From Persicitalea jodogahamensis (GTDB lineage: Bacteria > Bacteroidota > Bacteroidia > Cytophagales > Spirosomataceae): DNA of 64,000 nucleotides. Both the position numbers and the translations under genes were made by a program. A model generated the notes under the pieces. That model saw nothing but the letters and a program-made list of their open reading frames with translations. It made no database searches and was not told the origin of the DNA. The stretch spans positions 496,001-560,000 of the forward strand of contig NZ_BMXF01000003.1 of the NCBI RefSeq assembly GCF_014651615.1, in the 5' to 3' direction. Of the stretch, positions 36,621 to 45,915 are shown piece by piece; position 1 is the first letter of the stretch; each line of letters starts with the position of its first letter.

Positions 36621-38051
36621 CTACTTTTTCAGGCCAGTAAGATCGGAATTGATGGTGATCTTGCCATTTCCCGGGCTCACAATTGCTGAAAAATCGTCGC
36701 TGACCTCAATGTTGTTGGAGGTATTCAGATCGATGATTTTATTTTCTACCGTGTTCTCGATTAAATTCATGCTCTTCTCGGCATTGAACACGGTGCCATA
36801 TATATTGATCTTCGTGGGTCGGTAGTCGGTCATGGCTTTATTGGACCGGAACTTTATCCCCCCGTTTTTCAGGCTGGAGTTACTGATGGTGATGACATCG
36901 ATGGGCGTGTCGACTCCCAGAAACTCATTGGTACCCTCGTGCAAAACCCTGATGTTATCAAAAACCAACTGTTTCTGCATGGGTATTTGTGCACCTGGAT
37001 AATAAGAGCGACTCCACTTTCCATTATCAAAGTGGATCGAAAAGCTCGTTCTAGGTTTTTCTAGGTAGATATCCCGGAAGGTAACATTCCGTACCCCGGC
37101 TACATACTGAACGTCTTCCTGTACCATCACCCACTTGATGCCATCCAGCTCTACAATGCCTTTGGTGTGCGTAGGACGGGTTGCTGATTTATAAACGGTG
37201 CCATCCGGCTGCGCATTCACCCGATATACACGTCCGTTGGAAACTACCGCGTCGGCCTGCTGGACCTCCATACCTTCCTTCCAGTCTATCCAGCCCCCGG
37301 CGAGTATCCGGCAGAAATAACCGACCAATTTCTGATCCCCTCTCAAATCCCAGCATTTTTCAACTACCCCATTCTCTATCCATCCTAATTCAGGATTTGA
37401 TGTTGCGTAATCGTGCGCATTGAGCGCAAGTCCGTCATCTATGGTTTCAAAAACGGCATTGGATATACGAAACCGGTTGCCACGACCCAGGTGAATGCCG
37501 TCTTTACCGCCTTTGAGAATGGTATCATCGATAATCAAATCTTCAAAAGTGCATACATGGATCCCAAATTGCGCGGTCATGATGTCCTTACACCGAAATC
37601 CTTCGATCTTTAAATCCTTAACGTAGAAGAATGCAATTTGTCCCCTGAGACCAAAAACTTCGTTGAAGACCAAGTCCAGGCCGTTCACACTTACCTGCAA
37701 ACCTCGTACGGTGATGTGCTCGTCGTAGGTTTTTGTCAGGGCTCCTTTATTAAGAAGTACGTGGGAAAATGGCCCCACTTCGTTCACTTTCTGCAATATG
37801 ACTCCATTGCCAAAATCGAGGGTAGTATTACTGCCGATGTAGGTGGTACCTGCCACCTTATACGTACCGGGTTTACTTACGATGATCGTCCCCGTCTGAT
37901 CCACTGCCTTTTGAAGAGCAGCCACGTTTTCTGTGCCGCTGGCATCCGGCGAAAATCCAAAGTCGGCGGCGTTGGAAAAACCCTGATTCTGGCCCATTAC
38001 CAGGGTTGACAAAATCAGTAAAGTACCTAATACCAGAAATCTTAAAATCAA
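36621..38051 (-). CDS. Exported right-handed beta-helix protein, GH28-like
   Basis: 476 aa from a TTG at 38051; no in-frame ATG lies before the signal peptide MILRFLVLGTLLILSTLVMGQ, and a stop precedes it, so the TTG start is likely. Starts like pectin-degrading beta-helices (NAADFGFSPDASGTENVAALQKAVDQ, residues 27-52). GGKDGIHLG and ETIDDGLALN align with the NTDGI and GDD motifs of GH28 polygalacturonases, but the GHG and RIK motifs are not found. So it may be a diverged hydrolase, a lyase-like epimerase fold, or a binding protein. It lies downstream of a terminator, next to the GH95 gene. Confidence 0.82.
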   Translation of the reverse strand: MILRFLVLGTLLILSTLVMGQNQGFSNAADFGFSPDASGTENVAALQKAVDQTGTIIVSKPGTYKVAGTTYIGSNTTLDFGNGVILQKVNEVGPFSHVLLNKGALTKTYDEHITVRGLQVSVNGLDLVFNEVFGLRGQIAFFYVKDLKIEGFRCKDIMTAQFGIHVCTFEDLIIDDTILKGGKDGIHLGRGNRFRISNAVFETIDDGLALNAHDYATSNPELGWIENGVVEKCWDLRGDQKLVGYFCRILAGGWIDWKEGMEVQQADAVVSNGRVYRVNAQPDGTVYKSATRPTHTKGIVELDGIKWVMVQEDVQYVAGVRNVTFRDIYLEKPRTSFSIHFDNGKWSRSYYPGAQIPMQKQLVFDNIRVLHEGTNEFLGVDTPIDVITISNSSLKNGGIKFRSNKAMTDYRPTKINIYGTVFNAEKSMNLIENTVENKIIDLNTSNNIEVSDDFSAIVSPGNGKITINSDLTGLKK

Positions 38052-38079
38052 TGTAAAGTCGTTTTTGCGAATAAAAAGA

Positions 38080-38117
38080 AATCACCCCTCATTCCATTTT
38101 TTAGAAGAGGGGTGATT
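38080..38117 (-). terminator. Terminator after the sulfatase/SusCD transcript
   Basis: An 11-bp perfect stem (38080-38090 with 38107-38117, CACCCCTC core) with a 16-base loop. On the minus strand it is followed by TTCTTTTTATT. It separates the SusC-SusD-sulfatase unit from the beta-helix and GH95 genes. Confidence 0.75.
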
Positions 38118-38250
38118 GTTAGATATACTCTGATTAGTAACCAGTAAGATGCTACGGAATAGAGGACTACGGGAATGACCTGATTGCTTCCGGGCCAGAG
38201 GTAGTTAAAAAAGCGCTCGTCGGAACAGCACGATGCGCATGAGACGATGG

Positions 38251-39780
38251 CTATTTCCCTGCATTCTGAGCCGCCATGGGATTCTTGCTTGGCATATTGG
38301 CCCCGACCTCCTGACGCCAATTTTGCAAGAGGGTATGTAGTTCCTGCGTTTTTCCAGGGTTGCTGGCTGCCAGGTTGTTTTTTTCGCCAATGTCATTCTT
38401 GAGGTTGTAGAGTTCCAGGCCGCGCCCATCCTCAAACCACTCGATCAGTTTCCAGTCACCGGCGCGGACTACCGAGCCGGGCGAACCGCCCTGATTGCCG
38501 TAATGCGGATAGTGCCAGTACACGGGTCCACGTTTCATATTTTTTCCTTTCAGGGCTGGCACCAGGCTGATGCCATCGACATGTTGATCAGGTAAACTGG
38601 GTAGCCCGGCCATCTCAAGCAGGGTAGGGTAGAAGTCGGTACTTATCATTACCTGATCGGTAACTGACCCTACTTTCGTTACCCCCGGCCAATGAATGAC
38701 CATCGGCTCACGGATACCCCCTTCGTAGAGCCACCCTTTGCCGGCCCGCAAAGGCAGGTTGGTGGTAGGTTGGCCTTCGGCAGTAGATAATCCGCCATTG
38801 TCGGACATGAAAACGATGATCGTGTTTTTGTCCAGTCCGTTGGCTTTTAAAGAAGCTAGTACTTTTCCAACCGCCTGATCCATTGTTTCCACCAGCGCGG
38901 CGTACACGGGTAGCGTCTGGTTGAGCCTCACTTTGCTTTCCCCCTCATTGCCCCATTGGTCTTCCAGCCCCAGCCGCTTCTTTTTTTCGGTGTATTTGTC
39001 TACCAATGCCTCCGGTGCACCAAGCGGGTTATGCACGGCGTAGAAAGACAGGTAGGCCAGAAACGGGCTGTTTTTGTGTTGCCCGATGTACGAGACCGTT
39101 TCGTCCGCCAGTCGAAGCGTGAGGTTTTCCCCTGACGGACCATCGGAGAGGCGTGAATTGTCGTAAGGTGTGAAGTAATGATTTCCGCGAGGTGATCCCG
39201 CCCAGTACCCCCCTTTATTCACGTCAAAGCCCTGTTTTTCCGGCCAGTATTCCGGCGACTCGCCCAAGTGCCACTTGCCTGCGAAAAACGTACCGTAGCC
39301 ATTGGCTTTGAAGGCCTCGGCCAGTGTGGTTTCTTCCAAGGGTAGATTTTCCAGGTATTCGGCGGGCAGCAACGGTTTGTTTTTGGTCCAGTGCTTACCC
39401 ACGGTCGTGGGCTGCGGCGCACCGAACCAATCGGTGGTATTTAGCCGCGCGGGGTACTTTCCGCTCATGATGCTGGCGCGCGTGGGGGAGCAGACGGGAC
39501 AGGCTGCGTAGGCATTGGTGAATTTCATTCCTTGGGCCGCAAGCGCATCAATATTCGGGGTTTCGTAAAAGCTGCTTCCAAAAGCGCCTATATCCGACCA
39601 ACCCAGATCATCTACCAGGAAGAAGACAATATTAGGTGGGGCGGAATTTTGGCGGGTAGCGTTTTGCCTGGCAGATTCTGAGCTTTTCGTTTGTTTGGCA
39701 CAGCCAGTCAGCAAATAAAATGCAAGACATGAGAAATAAAGCGCCACCTTAAAACCGGCAACAGGTGCTTTCGTATTCAT
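38251..39780 (-). CDS. Sulfatase lipoprotein, Cys type (CSPTR)
   Basis: 509 aa from the ATG at 39780 (one TTG codon precedes it). Lipobox LLTGC, Cys27. The metal site starts with NIVFFLVDDLGWSD and the formylglycine motif is CSPTR (C97) followed by ASIMSGKYPAR. This is the S1 family. The Cys must be converted to formylglycine by a maturase; none is encoded in the window. The gene lies 64 bases after the SusD gene on the same strand, so it is part of the SusCD operon and probably desulfates the bound glycan at the cell surface or in the periplasm. Confidence 0.95.
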   Translation of the reverse strand: MNTKAPVAGFKVALYFSCLAFYLLTGCAKQTKSSESARQNATRQNSAPPNIVFFLVDDLGWSDIGAFGSSFYETPNIDALAAQGMKFTNAYAACPVCSPTRASIMSGKYPARLNTTDWFGAPQPTTVGKHWTKNKPLLPAEYLENLPLEETTLAEAFKANGYGTFFAGKWHLGESPEYWPEKQGFDVNKGGYWAGSPRGNHYFTPYDNSRLSDGPSGENLTLRLADETVSYIGQHKNSPFLAYLSFYAVHNPLGAPEALVDKYTEKKKRLGLEDQWGNEGESKVRLNQTLPVYAALVETMDQAVGKVLASLKANGLDKNTIIVFMSDNGGLSTAEGQPTTNLPLRAGKGWLYEGGIREPMVIHWPGVTKVGSVTDQVMISTDFYPTLLEMAGLPSLPDQHVDGISLVPALKGKNMKRGPVYWHYPHYGNQGGSPGSVVRAGDWKLIEWFEDGRGLELYNLKNDIGEKNNLAASNPGKTQELHTLLQNWRQEVGANMPSKNPMAAQNAGK

Positions 39781-39844
39781 CAATCAAATGGATTTAAAAA
39801 GAAGGTATGGGCACTGGTGACTTCACAAACTTAAAGAAACCAAA

Positions 39845-41299
39845 TCAATACCCTTCGTTTTGCGTCAAATTGGGATTGGCCTCGATTTCCGATTGGGGGA
39901 GGGGGTACAAAACCTGGAAAGGCTGGGCGTTTTTACCGCGCGCCACGGCACTCGAAATGAATGTGCCCATGCGAATCTGGTCTTCACGACGCTTTCCTTC
40001 CGTGAAAAACTCCCATCCGCGCTCTTTTAACAAATGGTCGCGTAGTTTTTCTTTACTCGCAAAATCAGCCAGCTTAAGAGCGGGTACGCCGGCGCGTGCC
40101 CTTACCTGGTTGATCAGATCGATGGATTCCTGATTGGGCCCCTGCACTTCATTAAGTGCTTCGGCCCGGCTGAGCAGAATATCGGCATAGCGGATCACCG
40201 GGATGTCGTTGCCATTATTCTGGGAAATAGCATTAGGGTCAGGGGTGTATTTGAAGCTGCGGGCATTGTCGAGTGGCTTACCGCTGGCGTCTTCCAGCAA
40301 TTTTTGTTTGACTCCCTTCGTATCAGTGTATTCCGTAACAAACATCCGCAGCCGCCGGTCGGTGGGGTCGAAGGTCTTGTAAAAAGCCGTGTAGGTCCTG
40401 AACTGCGCCCCATAGTTGATCCAATTAGGCAGAATGGGGTAGTTGGGCGGGAAAGCATGAGCCATGTACACATTACCGGGACCCTGCGCGAGGCAGGGAT
40501 AGATAAAAATGAACTCGTCGTTGTTTTCGTTTTCGGTGGCAAACAGGTTTTCAATCTGCGGATAGAGCTTGTACTTGTTCAGGGCAATTAACTCTTTGGC
40601 CGTGTCTGCGCTTTTCTGCCATTGCTTGGTATTCAGATAGAATTTGGTCAGCACAGCCAATGCGGCGCCCTTGTCTGCCTGGCCACGCAATGCCTGATTG
40701 ACGGGTAGGTTTTTGGCGGCCTCGGTCAGCTCATTAGCCACAAAGGCAATGAATTCCGCATCGGTGGGCCGGGCCGGCTGCAGGTCGTCGGTGCTGGTGG
40801 TAAGTACCAGAGGAACCGGGCCAAAGTAACGGTACAGGTGGGCAAAAGCTTCCGACCGGATGAACTGCGCCTCTCCTTTGTACTGCGCCAGCCGGGCGGG
40901 CGGAATGGACGTTACATTGTCGATGTTTTCCAGCAGCACATTGGCGTCCCGTACGGCAGTGTACATCTGCACCCAGATATTACGCAGAAAGCCCGAGGAG
41001 GCGTCCCATTGGAAATTAATGTAGGGAAGAGCGTCCTTTTCGAATTGCCCGCCGCTTTCCAGCGTCATATCCGTGGGAAATTCCGAAAGCGTCCACTGAT
41101 CTTCCCGCATACCGTTGTTTACCTGTGAGCGGCTGTAAGCGCCGTAAAGTACCTTTTTGATTCCGTCCTCGCTTTGCAAAAAGCTTTGAGGATCGTATTG
41201 GGTAAAGACTTCTTCGGCCAGGAATTCCTGACAACCCATGGGTACCAGACAGCTGATTACAAGAGCAATACCTGTGACTAGATTTAATACCTTTTTCAT
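39845..41299 (-). CDS. SusD/RagB family outer-membrane lipoprotein
   Basis: 484 aa. Lipobox VPMGC, Cys23, followed by QEFLAEEVFTQYDPQSF, the common RagB/SusD start. The C-terminus has FYPLP-like text (VLYPLPQSEIEANPNLTQN), the standard SusD ending, in which glycan-binding SusDs close with a similar PIPQSEI motif. Starts 89 bases after the SusC gene. It captures the substrate for the SusC barrel. As the partner of an STN-type SusC controlled by sigma/FecR, it belongs to the glycan-responsive class. Confidence 0.96.
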   Translation of the reverse strand: MKKVLNLVTGIALVISCLVPMGCQEFLAEEVFTQYDPQSFLQSEDGIKKVLYGAYSRSQVNNGMREDQWTLSEFPTDMTLESGGQFEKDALPYINFQWDASSGFLRNIWVQMYTAVRDANVLLENIDNVTSIPPARLAQYKGEAQFIRSEAFAHLYRYFGPVPLVLTTSTDDLQPARPTDAEFIAFVANELTEAAKNLPVNQALRGQADKGAALAVLTKFYLNTKQWQKSADTAKELIALNKYKLYPQIENLFATENENNDEFIFIYPCLAQGPGNVYMAHAFPPNYPILPNWINYGAQFRTYTAFYKTFDPTDRRLRMFVTEYTDTKGVKQKLLEDASGKPLDNARSFKYTPDPNAISQNNGNDIPVIRYADILLSRAEALNEVQGPNQESIDLINQVRARAGVPALKLADFASKEKLRDHLLKERGWEFFTEGKRREDQIRMGTFISSAVARGKNAQPFQVLYPLPQSEIEANPNLTQNEGY

Positions 41300-41388
41300 A
41301 TTTTAAATAGTATAATTTTTTTTGACTCGAGCTGTGACTTCAGGCGTTCCATGCTACCGGAATAGCCGAGGCAGAGGTCCTGATTGAT

Positions 41389-44300
41389 TTAAAATCCAAG
41401 ATTCACCCCAAACCGAACAGTGCGGTTCAGCGGGTAGCTGTTGTAGCTGGCGCGTTCGATGCCCGTACCGGAGGCGTTGGCGTCGGGATCGAAACCTAGA
41501 AATTTTGTGATGGTCAGCAAATTGTCGGCCGCCACATAAACCGACGCTGAGCGAATTTTCTTACTGACCGGAATGGCGTAGCTGAGGGAAACGGTTTTTA
41601 ACCGCACGAAAGAAGCGTCGTTGATCGTAAGCGAGTTAACCGCCAAAGCACCGCCATACACGCTCGGATTAACGCCGGATGGGTACTGAGCGCCAGGATT
41701 GTCTGGCGTCCAGCGATCAAGGTAGTGTTCTGCAATGCGATTGCGGTCGAAGTTAATTGGGTAAAGGGACTCGACGATGTTGTTATCCAGTGCACTGATT
41801 CCCTGTACAGCCGTGATGAGCGCTTCCAGGTTGAAACCCCGGTAAGAGAAGGAGTTGTTCAACCCGAAAAGAAGCTTCGGAAAAGGACTACCCAGAATCA
41901 CACGGTCATCGGGAGTGATTTTTCCATCCCCATTCTGGTCCACAAAGCGGGGGTACCCTGGCTTGAAAGTCGGTGAAGGCGAGTTCTTGACCTCGTCTGC
42001 CGTCTGGTAAATCCCGTCGACCTGATAACCGTAAAAAGACCGCATTGCGGAGCCCTCCTGCACGATGGCGTAGTTGCCCGTGAAACCCACGCCGCCTGTC
42101 AGTACCTGAGAGATAAAATCCGGCAACTCAACCACTGTGTTCTTTAGGGTCGAAAAAGTGAAATTGGTATTCCACTTAAAGTCATTGACCAGGTTGCGAC
42201 TTTCCAGCATAAGATCGATTCCCTGGTTTCGTACTTTACCAAAGTTCACCAGAAGGCTACCAAAACCGGAGGTAGTGGGCAAAGGCTTGTTAAATAATTG
42301 GTCACGGGTACTTTTGATGTAGTACTCCAAAGATCCGCTCACCCGGCCATTAATGATTGCAAAATCAAGGCCCAAGTCGAGTTCTTCCGTTGTTTCCCAG
42401 CGAAGGTCGGGATTGGGTATGCGCGCGGGCTCCACGCCTTGCACCAGACCGCCGCCGAGCACGGCACGGCCGCCCGCGATAAAAGTAGTGAGCGTCTGAA
42501 AATTGCCGATGGCCTGGTTGCCGCTTTGTCCATAACTCATCCGCAGCTTCAAGTCACTAAACAGATTGTTGTTTTGCAGAAACGACTCCTCGGAGACACG
42601 CCAGCCCAGTGCAAATGAGGGAAAGATGGCGTACTTATTCGTATCAGAGAAGCGGGACGTACCATCTGCGCGGATGGAGGCCGTGAGCAGGTACTTGTCT
42701 TTCAAGGTGTAATTCACCCGGCCCAGATACGAATTCAATTGGTTGGTGGAGCGTCCGCTGCTCACATTATCCCCACGGTCACCGTCGCCGCTCTGCAATA
42801 GGTTGGTAAGGCTGGCGTCAGACAGAAAGCCGATCGAGGAGGCACCCACATCGGTATTGTCATATTTTTCCAGCGTAGCCCCGCCCAGAATCGAAAGTTG
42901 GTGGATGCCATTGAAGGTGTGATTGTAGGTAGTGAAAAGTTCGCTGATCCAGTGCGTGTCTTCCCCCGCGTTGATGCTGCCGATCCCCCCTGAAGAAAGG
43001 CCTTTCTGCGTAATGGTGCTATTGTAGCTGTCCCGACGGTCGTTGGCGATGTCACCGCCCAGGCGTAGTGTGGTGGTCCAGCCTTTCAGAATTGTATAAT
43101 CTGCTGCCAGGGTGCCAAAGGTTCGGTTGTTTACGTACTTCTGCGTGAAGCCATTGATGAGGGCCAACGGGTTTTCCAGGGAAATCAGCGGATTGAACCG
43201 ATACTGGCCGTTTTCGTCTTTTTCGGGAGAAATAGTGGGGTCGAATTGCAAAGCTCCGTTGATAGGTCCGGCATTCTCATTACCCGAGTTGGTCGTGAGG
43301 ATGTTTGTGGTTGCGGAGCGGTTCGCGTTCAGGTTGAGCGAGACTTTAAGTTTATCGGTCGGATTTACCTGATAGTTGAGCCGGATGTTATACTTTTTCA
43401 ATCCCGATCCCAGCACTACGCCGTCCTGATTGAGGTAGTTGAGACCCATGTAGTAATTGGATTTGTCGGAGCCGCCCGAAAACGACAATTGGTGGTTCTG
43501 GGCCAGCGCAGTGCGAAAAATCTGATCCTGCCAGTCGGTGCCGCTGCCGATACCGTTGATCTGGTCGGGAGTGAACTTCGGTTTGCCCGTCTGTTCTACT
43601 GAGAGATCATTCAACACCTCGATGTACTGCTCGGTATTGAGCAAATCCATCCGTTTGGCCACTGTCTGTACGCCCAGATAAGCGCTGTAATTGACCCGCG
43701 GTGTGCCGGCTTTGCCTTTTTTAGTGGTAATAAGTACCACGCCATTGGCGGCCCTGGAACCGTAAATGGCTGCCGCCGAGGCGTCTTTTAAAATTTGAAT
43801 GGACTCAATGTCTTCGGGACTGATGGATGTGGTTGTGGCGCCGGGAAATCCATCGATCACGATCAGGGGCTCGTTGCTGCTGTTGATAGACCCCGCGCCC
43901 CGAATACGAATCGCGATGCCGCCACCCGGTGCCGAACTGGACTGGCTGATCTGCACCCCTGACGCCCTGCCGTTCAATAGCTGCAGCGCTGAGTTGTTGA
44001 CACCCTGTGTAAAGTCTTTCTCGCCGATGGAAGCCACGGAACCGGTTAAGTCGCTCTTTCGCTGAGTACCGTACCCAACCACCACCACTTCACTCAGCGC
44101 TTTGGTATCAGGCTGCAAACTAAGGTTGATTCGGGTTTGGCCGCCCACGGGAACTTCCTGCGAAACATACCCGACAAAACTAAACACGAGAACCGCAGAG
44201 GAATTGGGTACGCTCACCGTATACTCGCCCGATTGGTTGGTAGTTGTTCCCTGGGAAGTACCTTTCACCAGCACGCTCACGCCCGGGAGCGGCTCATTGT

Positions 44301-44808
44301 TGTCCGAAGCCGTAATTTTTCCAGAAACAGAAATCTCGGCCACTTCGGCTGAAACCTCCCTTCTTGCCAATAGCTGGATGGAGTTGGCCGGTAGTTCTGA
44401 CTGGTCGGCCTGCTGGCTGGGTTCGGCACCCGAAGTCTCTTTACGGTCAGGACTGCTTTTTTGCTCCACGCGTTTTTCCGTAATCACGTATCCGCCCTTC
44501 CCTGACTTCTTGAAATTAAGGTTCATTGGTTCAAGCAATTGTTCCAGATCATGCTCAACGGATTGGGAGGGCCGGTACTGTCGGGCCGGAACCTCGTAGT
44601 GCTCGATGTTTTTGCCAAAAAACAGGATGTCCACCTTGTGGATTTTCTTAAGCTCGGCCAGGGCGTCTTTGAGCTTGATCATTCTGGTTTGCGTACTGCC
44701 TTGGGCGCGGTTAAGGTTTGTAGCTTTGGCCAGTAGCTGCGCCTGCATCGGCTGTGCCATTCCGAGGAATAGCCCGGCCGAAATAATGAACTGTATTTTT
44801 TTATTCAT
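41389..44808 (-). CDS. SusC/RagA-type TonB-dependent receptor with STN signalling domain
   Basis: 1139 aa from the ATG at 44808, which gives the signal peptide MNKKIQFIISAG...QAQ; the open frame above it overlaps fecR. Order: STN domain (about 43-110, KDALAELKKIHKVDILFFG), a CarboxypepD_reg beta-sandwich (about 160-235, GKITASDNNEPLPGVSV), the plug with SEVVVVGYGTQRKSDLTGSV, then the barrel ending in FGVNLGF. The STN domain contacts the FecR protein encoded 28 bases upstream, giving a substrate-sensing relay to the ECF sigma factor. It imports oligosaccharides, here probably sulfated ones. Confidence 0.97.
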   Translation of the reverse strand: MNKKIQFIISAGLFLGMAQPMQAQLLAKATNLNRAQGSTQTRMIKLKDALAELKKIHKVDILFFGKNIEHYEVPARQYRPSQSVEHDLEQLLEPMNLNFKKSGKGGYVITEKRVEQKSSPDRKETSGAEPSQQADQSELPANSIQLLARREVSAEVAEISVSGKITASDNNEPLPGVSVLVKGTSQGTTTNQSGEYTVSVPNSSAVLVFSFVGYVSQEVPVGGQTRINLSLQPDTKALSEVVVVGYGTQRKSDLTGSVASIGEKDFTQGVNNSALQLLNGRASGVQISQSSSAPGGGIAIRIRGAGSINSSNEPLIVIDGFPGATTTSISPEDIESIQILKDASAAAIYGSRAANGVVLITTKKGKAGTPRVNYSAYLGVQTVAKRMDLLNTEQYIEVLNDLSVEQTGKPKFTPDQINGIGSGTDWQDQIFRTALAQNHQLSFSGGSDKSNYYMGLNYLNQDGVVLGSGLKKYNIRLNYQVNPTDKLKVSLNLNANRSATTNILTTNSGNENAGPINGALQFDPTISPEKDENGQYRFNPLISLENPLALINGFTQKYVNNRTFGTLAADYTILKGWTTTLRLGGDIANDRRDSYNSTITQKGLSSGGIGSINAGEDTHWISELFTTYNHTFNGIHQLSILGGATLEKYDNTDVGASSIGFLSDASLTNLLQSGDGDRGDNVSSGRSTNQLNSYLGRVNYTLKDKYLLTASIRADGTSRFSDTNKYAIFPSFALGWRVSEESFLQNNNLFSDLKLRMSYGQSGNQAIGNFQTLTTFIAGGRAVLGGGLVQGVEPARIPNPDLRWETTEELDLGLDFAIINGRVSGSLEYYIKSTRDQLFNKPLPTTSGFGSLLVNFGKVRNQGIDLMLESRNLVNDFKWNTNFTFSTLKNTVVELPDFISQVLTGGVGFTGNYAIVQEGSAMRSFYGYQVDGIYQTADEVKNSPSPTFKPGYPRFVDQNGDGKITPDDRVILGSPFPKLLFGLNNSFSYRGFNLEALITAVQGISALDNNIVESLYPINFDRNRIAEHYLDRWTPDNPGAQYPSGVNPSVYGGALAVNSLTINDASFVRLKTVSLSYAIPVSKKIRSASVYVAADNLLTITKFLGFDPDANASGTGIERASYNSYPLNRTVRFGVNLGF

Positions 44809-44836
44809 TGAAAGGATAGGTTTAGGAATAGTGAAA

Positions 44837-45835
44837 TCAATTTTGGGTGATGACAATGGTGTCGCCTTTGGTCGTAAAATTGAGTCTGGCTGCATCAGAC
44901 AACTCTTTCAGAAGTTGCTCGGCGGTTTCAGCCCTGAATGAACCGAAGAGGGTCAACTGCTTAAGCTCTTCATCCTCGATGCTTATTTTCAAGCCGAAGT
45001 TTTCAGCAAACAGGTAGCTGAGTTCTTCCAGGGAAGTACCCTCAAACACAAACCGGTGGGCGGCCCAGGCTTTCTGGGGTTGCAGATTGGTCGCTTTGCT
45101 GAATTTGGCGTGGCCCGTTTTATCCAAGGTTACTAATTGCCCGGGGGCCATCGTGACTTCCTTCCTGGCATTGTCTTCGCCATAGTGAAGTCTGACTTTT
45201 CCTGTATTCAGAACTATTTTCGCTCCGCGAGGACGGGAGAAGATGGTGAACTCAGTTCCCAGAACTACAACATCTAGGTTGTTGTCGGCCTTTACGATGA
45301 ATTTTTTATCGTCTGTCGTGTGGGTCACGGAGAAACTTGCTTCCCCCATCAGGTGCACCTCCCGGGTTTTGGCGCCAAAACCGAAGCGCGGCACGCGAAG
45401 ACAGGAATTTGAATTTAAAACTACCGTTGATCCGTCCGATAGCTCGATGGACTGGGTTTCGTTATAGCTGGTGTGGTAGGCTTTGTAAAACAGCTTGTTC
45501 TGTCCGTACCAAGCCGCCCCACCAAGTAGTAGCACCAATGCTGCCGCCGAGAGCCAGTGAAGCCATGACTTTTTATGAACGACAGACTGATTTTCCTTTT
45601 CAGATGTTTCGATCGACTCCGGGTCTTTTTCCAGAAATCTGACGTAATCGGAAAGTTTATGTTCCAATTCGGGAAAATACTGCGGTGACTGATTCTCCCA
45701 TTCGGCCAGCCATTGGTAAAAAAGCTCCTGATTTCCGATGTCCTGCAACCAGACCTCGATGGATCGCTTTTGCATTGGGCTGCTCTTTCCCGCCAGGTGA
45801 TCCAAAATAAGTTGCTTGTTGATCGATGGTTCCAT
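44837..45835 (-). CDS. FecR family anti-sigma/sensor protein
   Basis: 332 aa. Cytoplasmic N-terminal part (1-90) that would hold the ECF sigma factor, one membrane segment (about 91-111, WLHWLSAAALVLLLGGAAWYG), a periplasmic FecR domain (about 120-225, SIELSDGSTVVLNSNSCLRV) and a C-terminal DUF4974/STN-interacting domain (about 250-332, LEELSYLFAENFGLKISIED). It passes the signal from the STN domain of the SusC receptor to the sigma factor. The position between the two partners supports the role. Confidence 0.96.
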   Translation of the reverse strand: MEPSINKQLILDHLAGKSSPMQKRSIEVWLQDIGNQELFYQWLAEWENQSPQYFPELEHKLSDYVRFLEKDPESIETSEKENQSVVHKKSWLHWLSAAALVLLLGGAAWYGQNKLFYKAYHTSYNETQSIELSDGSTVVLNSNSCLRVPRFGFGAKTREVHLMGEASFSVTHTTDDKKFIVKADNNLDVVVLGTEFTIFSRPRGAKIVLNTGKVRLHYGEDNARKEVTMAPGQLVTLDKTGHAKFSKATNLQPQKAWAAHRFVFEGTSLEELSYLFAENFGLKISIEDEELKQLTLFGSFRAETAEQLLKELSDAARLNFTTKGDTIVITQN

Positions 45836-45879
45836 ATTCTGTTAGCTGGCTTTTTTAATAGACAGTCTTTCCGGGCGAC

Positions 45880-45887
45880 CTACGTAG
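45880..45887. repeat. CTACGTAG palindrome between sigma gene and fecR
   Basis: Seen directly at 45880-45887, inside GGGCGACCTACGTAGTGG. A second copy with similar flanks, in inverted orientation, lies at 46654-46661 on the other side of the sigma gene. Confidence 0.4.
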
Positions 45888-45915
45888 TGGATAGTCGAAA
45901 ATAGTGAGGGTGGAT

